Origin: Halocaridina rubra
Lineage: Eukaryota; Arthropoda; Malacostraca; Decapoda; Atyidae
Direction: 5' to 3'
Assembly: GCA_037179515.1 (NCBI GenBank)
Contig: JAXCGZ010024231.1
Span: 1-11,213, forward strand
DNA: 11,213 nt
Shown: in pieces, positions 8,096 through 11,213 of the stretch
Layout of the letters: the number at the start of each line of letters is the position of its first letter
Numbering within the stretch: the first letter of the stretch is position 1
Notes under the pieces: model-generated
Seen by the model: only the letters and a program-made list of their open reading frames with translations
Database searches by the model: none
Told to the model about the DNA's origin: nothing
Position numbers and translations under genes: made by a program

Positions 8096-8509
8096 GATTG
8101 TTATACACAAATGCTGATGGATTAGCTGGTAAGGCAGTAGAATTAAAAGATAGGATTCACAACAGTAAGGCAGATATAGTAGCAATTACAGAGACTAAGC
8201 TGAGTGAGGACATAAACAGTGTCACAGTTTTTCCTAAGGGCTTCAGAATACTAAGGGTTGAAAGATCTGAGAGGACTGGTGGAGGGATAGCACTGCTCAT
8301 AAGTGAGAGGATTCAAGTTGAAGAAATAAACTTGGCTATAGAAAGTGAGTTCAAAGAATTTCTTGTTGCTCGCATAAATACTGGGTCAGAGAGCATTATA
8401 ATAACTGTTGTATACAACCCACCAAGGAACCAAAATAGACTTGAAATTTATGAGGAAAGTCATACAGGTACTATTGAAGTCATAAACTCAGTTGTTAACA
8501 TGGCACGGG

Positions 8510-8517
8510 AAAAAAAT
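8510..8517 (+). other. frame break in ORF2 at an A7 run
   Basis: The run of seven A residues followed by T is where homology moves from frame 1 to the next frame. Read in the upstream frame it is A-AAA-AAT, itself a -1 slippery heptamer. A one-base deletion or sequencing/assembly error in a homopolymer is the simplest cause. Confidence 0.65.
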
Positions 8518-8525
8518 GTAGGATT

Positions 8526-10919
8526 TTGATTATGGGAGACTTTAATCATAAAGAGATAGATTGGATAAATCTTGACCCACACAGTGGTGAGGAGTCATTC
8601 GGGGCAAGATTCCTAGATTGCGTACAAGGGAATTTCCTACACCAACATGTAATGGAACCAACAAGAGCCAGGGGTGGGGATGAGCCATCACTACTTGATC
8701 TAGTGTTCACAGATAATGTGTTGGATATTGAAAATATTGAGTATGAACCACCAATTGGAAAGAGTGACCACTGTGTGTTGTTGATGGAGTATATCATTGA
8801 AGATATTCTTCCTGAGAGTAGAGGCACTGAGGACATGAGGAGGAACTATCCGAAAGGAGATTACATCAAAATGAATGAGCTTTTTTCAGTTATTGACTGG
8901 AGAACCTTATTTTACAACAAATCTGTACAAGAAATGTATGACATCTTTTGTGAGAAATATGGGAAGATAGTAGATTGCTGCATACCTGTCACCAAAGTAG
9001 GTGTAATTCATGCCAGAGAGAAATGGTTCGATAATGGGTGTAAAAGAGCTAAGGAGTGGAGAGACAAATGCTGGAAAAGGTATAGGAGGAGAAAAAACAT
9101 AAATGCCTGGCAAGCCTACAAAAGAGCAAGAAATGACTACCTAAGTAAAAGGAGAGAGGCAGAGAGAGACTATGAGAGGGACATCACCAGGAAGGCTAAA
9201 GAAAATCCCAAGCTTTTCCACAGCTTTATCAGAGGAAAACTGAAGGTAAAAGAACAGGTTTTAAGGCTAAAGAGAGCGGATGGAAGCATCACTGAGACGG
9301 ACGAAGAGATCTGCAAAGAATTGAACAAGGAGTTTCAGTCAGTATTTACAGTAGAAAATACCCCACCCCCTCAGATTGCAGTGATAGAAGCTCAAGGGCC
9401 GGTATTAGAGAACATCAACCTTACAGCCACAGAGGTATGCAAAGCGCTGATGGATTTAGATGTTCATAAAGCTACAGGTCCTGATGACATATCCCCTCAT
9501 GTGCTTAAAAAATGCGCAAACACAATATCAGTGGCACTAAGTATCATATTTAAGGAGTCACTGGAGTCGGGGGAGATTCCAAGATGCTGGAAACAAGCAA
9601 ATGTGATACCTATCTTCAAAAAGGGAAGGAGGGATACGGCTCTGAACTATAGACCAGTTTCCTTGACCAGCATAGTTTGCAAAGTTATGGAGAAACTACT
9701 AAGGAAACATATCTCTCTTCACTTGGAATCCTTCAACTTTTTGTCAGTGAGGCAACATGGCTTCAGAGAAGGTAGATCAACAGTAACAAACTTATTAGAA
9801 TTTTATGATGAGGTAAGCCAAATCTTACAGGAAAGAGAGGGCTGGGCAGATTGCATATTCCTAGACTTCCAGAAAGCGTTTGACACTGTTCCACATGGGA
9901 GACTTATTAGGAAGCTGCACTCAATGGCTAGAATAGGTGGAAATGTTTTGGAATGGATAAAAACTTACTTAGAAGGAAGGGAACAGAGGGTTAGAGTAAG
10001 ACACTCAGTGTCTGAATGGAGAAGAGTTAGTAGTGGAGTTCCACAGGGTTCAGTTTTGGGGCCACTTTTGTTCCTTGTATATGTAAATGACCTACCAGAG
10101 TCTGTAAATTCATTCATGAATATGTTTCCAGATGATGCAAAGATTGTGAAGAAAGTAAAAAACGAGAACAATGGTAGAGAACTTCAGGAGGATCTAAATA
10201 ATCTGCATGAGTGGTCAGAAAAGTGGCTAATGAAATTCAATACCTCAAAATGTAAGGTAATGAGAATGGGTACAAGTGCAAGAAGGCCCAAGCTTGACTA
10301 CTCGGTGGCTGGAGTACAGCTTCAAGAGACAGAAAATGAGAGAGATCTAGGAGTAAACATACTGGCAGATTTGTCTCCAGAAATACATATAAATGGCGTA
10401 GTAAGGGCAGCATATGCATTCTTATCAAATGTAAGGGTAGCCTTCAGGCACATGGACAAGGAAATGTTCAGAAATATTTATGTAACCTATGTGAGGCCAA
10501 AACTCGAATATGCAGCCCCCTTTTGGAATCCGCACTTGAAAAAGCACATAGCTAAGCTTGAAAAAGTTCAAAGACATGCCACGAAACTGGTGCCAGAAAT
10601 ACGCAATCTCAGTTATGATGAGAGGCTGAGGGAATTAGACTTGCCATCACTCGAAGCTAGAAGAGTAAGGGGGGATATGGTGACAGTCTTTAAATTCCTT
10701 CATGGTTATGATAGAGTGGATAGGGATCGATATTTCGATATGGCTGGCTCTAGAACTAGAGGTCATAGTTTGAAGCTTCGTAAGAAAACTTCTTTGCAGG
10801 ATGTAAGGAAATACTTTTTCAGTGTAAGAGTAGTTGATAATTGGAATTCGCTAAGCGAGGAGGTAGTTAATGCTATCTCAATCCATAGTTTTAAGGACAG
10901 GTACGATAAGTATCACTAA
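8526..10919 (+). CDS. LINE ORF2 main part: endonuclease C-terminal half plus reverse transcriptase
   Basis: The 797-codon open frame runs from the TTG at 8526 and is the continuation of 8002-8529; the TTG is not a true start. Residues 3-8 (MGDFNH), 56-63 (SLLDLVFT) and 80-82 (SDH) are endonuclease motifs with catalytic Asp, Asn and His. A basic linker (about 165-245) follows. Reverse transcriptase spans about 355-620: NYRPVSL (374-380), HGFREGRST (411-419), motif [10 protein letters not shown] with Asp447, motif [13 protein letters not shown] (502-513) and motif C FPDD (534-537). The thumb and C-terminal region contains [11 protein letters not shown] and the CR1/L2-type ending TRGHSLKL...VVDNWNSL. 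There is no RNase H domain. Apart from the 5' break it has no stops, as expected for a recent insertion. Proline in motif C is unusual. Confidence 0.85.
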   Translation: MIMGDFNHKEIDWINLDPHSGEESFGARFLDCVQGNFLHQHVMEPTRARGGDEPSLLDLVFTDNVLDIENIEYEPPIGKSDHCVLLMEYIIEDILPESRGTEDMRRNYPKGDYIKMNELFSVIDWRTLFYNKSVQEMYDIFCEKYGKIVDCCIPVTKVGVIHAREKWFDNGCKRAKEWRDKCWKRYRRRKNINAWQAYKRARNDYLSKRREAERDYERDITRKAKENPKLFHSFIRGKLKVKEQVLRLKRADGSITETDEEICKELNKEFQSVFTVENTPPPQIAVIEAQGPVLENINLTATEVCKALMDLDVHKATGPDDISPHVLKKCANTISVALSIIFKESLESGEIPRCWKQANVIPIFKKGRRDTALNYRPVSLTSIVCKVMEKLLRKHISLHLESFNFLSVRQHGFREGRSTVTNLLEFYDEVSQILQEREGWADCIFLDFQKAFDTVPHGRLIRKLHSMARIGGNVLEWIKTYLEGREQRVRVRHSVSEWRRVSSGVPQGSVLGPLLFLVYVNDLPESVNSFMNMFPDDAKIVKKVKNENNGRELQEDLNNLHEWSEKWLMKFNTSKCKVMRMGTSARRPKLDYSVAGVQLQETENERDLGVNILADLSPEIHINGVVRAAYAFLSNVRVAFRHMDKEMFRNIYVTYVRPKLEYAAPFWNPHLKKHIAKLEKVQRHATKLVPEIRNLSYDERLRELDLPSLEARRVRGDMVTVFKFLHGYDRVDRDRYFDMAGSRTRGHSLKLRKKTSLQDVRKYFFSVRVVDNWNSLSEEVVNAISIHSFKDRYDKYH

Positions 10920-11213
<294 letters not shown>

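Larger units (their letters stand above)
8002..8529 (+). pseudogene. LINE ORF2 5' part: N-terminal half of the endonuclease domain
   Basis: The frame is open from 8002 to a TGA at 8527-8529 and carries the start of the AP-type endonuclease that nicks target DNA. Recognisable motifs are LLYTNADGL (8098 onward, with the conserved Asn) and AITETKL (catalytic Glu, codon 8191-8193), then GGGIALLI and VVYNPPR. The first possible start near the domain is TTG at 8098; no ATG is in frame before the motifs. This makes frameshifting from ORF1 or reinitiation after its stop plausible. The frame breaks immediately before the GDFN motif, which continues in the -1 frame from 8526. One lost A in the run at 8510-8516 would explain the break. 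Confidence 0.8.

Overview
The window looks like intergenic, repeat-dominated DNA from an animal genome. It holds non-LTR retrotransposons of the CR1/L2 type, tRNA-derived repeats with RNA polymerase III box A and box B motifs, and long (AT)n and (AC)n microsatellites. I see no recognisable single-copy host gene, no bacterial operon structure and no CRISPR array. The element types would fit an arthropod, possibly a decapod crustacean, but that is inference from general character and not from a diagnostic gene.

Left part (1-2633). Positions 1-76 and 77-411 are the 3' ends of two copies of one CR1-like LINE family, the second inserted exactly in the terminal TTCTTATG repeat of the first. Positions 412-1220 are AT-rich with nothing recognised. 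On the minus strand, 1221-2633 looks like the 5' part of a degenerate LTR retrotransposon: a candidate LTR (1969-2633) with an internal 26-bp minisatellite, a duplicated tRNA-Leu-like primer binding site (1951-1966 and 1916-1926), and a gag-like frame (1835 down to 1221) broken by a TAG.

Middle part (2675-6262). This is a satellite-like array of a roughly 275-276-bp unit, each unit carrying a tRNA-like module. There are two diverged subfamilies. Each runs first on the minus strand, then flips to the plus strand, then ends in a microsatellite: A- (2675-3030), A+ (3045-4097), (AT)86; then B- (4283-5815), B+ (5830-6262), (AC)52. The A flip is an excellent inverted repeat with 356-nt arms and a 14-nt spacer.

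Right part (6367-11213). A remnant resembling a LINE 3' tail lies on the minus strand near 6417-6476. A nearly intact CR1/L2-type LINE then occupies at least 7016-10993. It has ORF1 (coiled coil plus RRM-like domain), an ORF2 endonuclease and an ORF2 reverse transcriptase, and a short 3' UTR with a hairpin. It ends in a compound (CA)n(AT)n(GT)n microsatellite that runs off the window. ORF1 would supply an RNA-binding chaperone. ORF2 would nick the target and reverse-transcribe the element RNA from its 3' end.

The most interesting points are in this LINE and the array. ORF2 lacks an in-frame ATG and lies in the -1 frame of ORF1, with a canonical slippery heptamer in the right phase inside the overlap. 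A second in-phase slippery A-run coincides with the only frame break in ORF2. The reverse transcriptase active site reads FPDD instead of FADD. The tRNA-like satellite forms a large natural hairpin.
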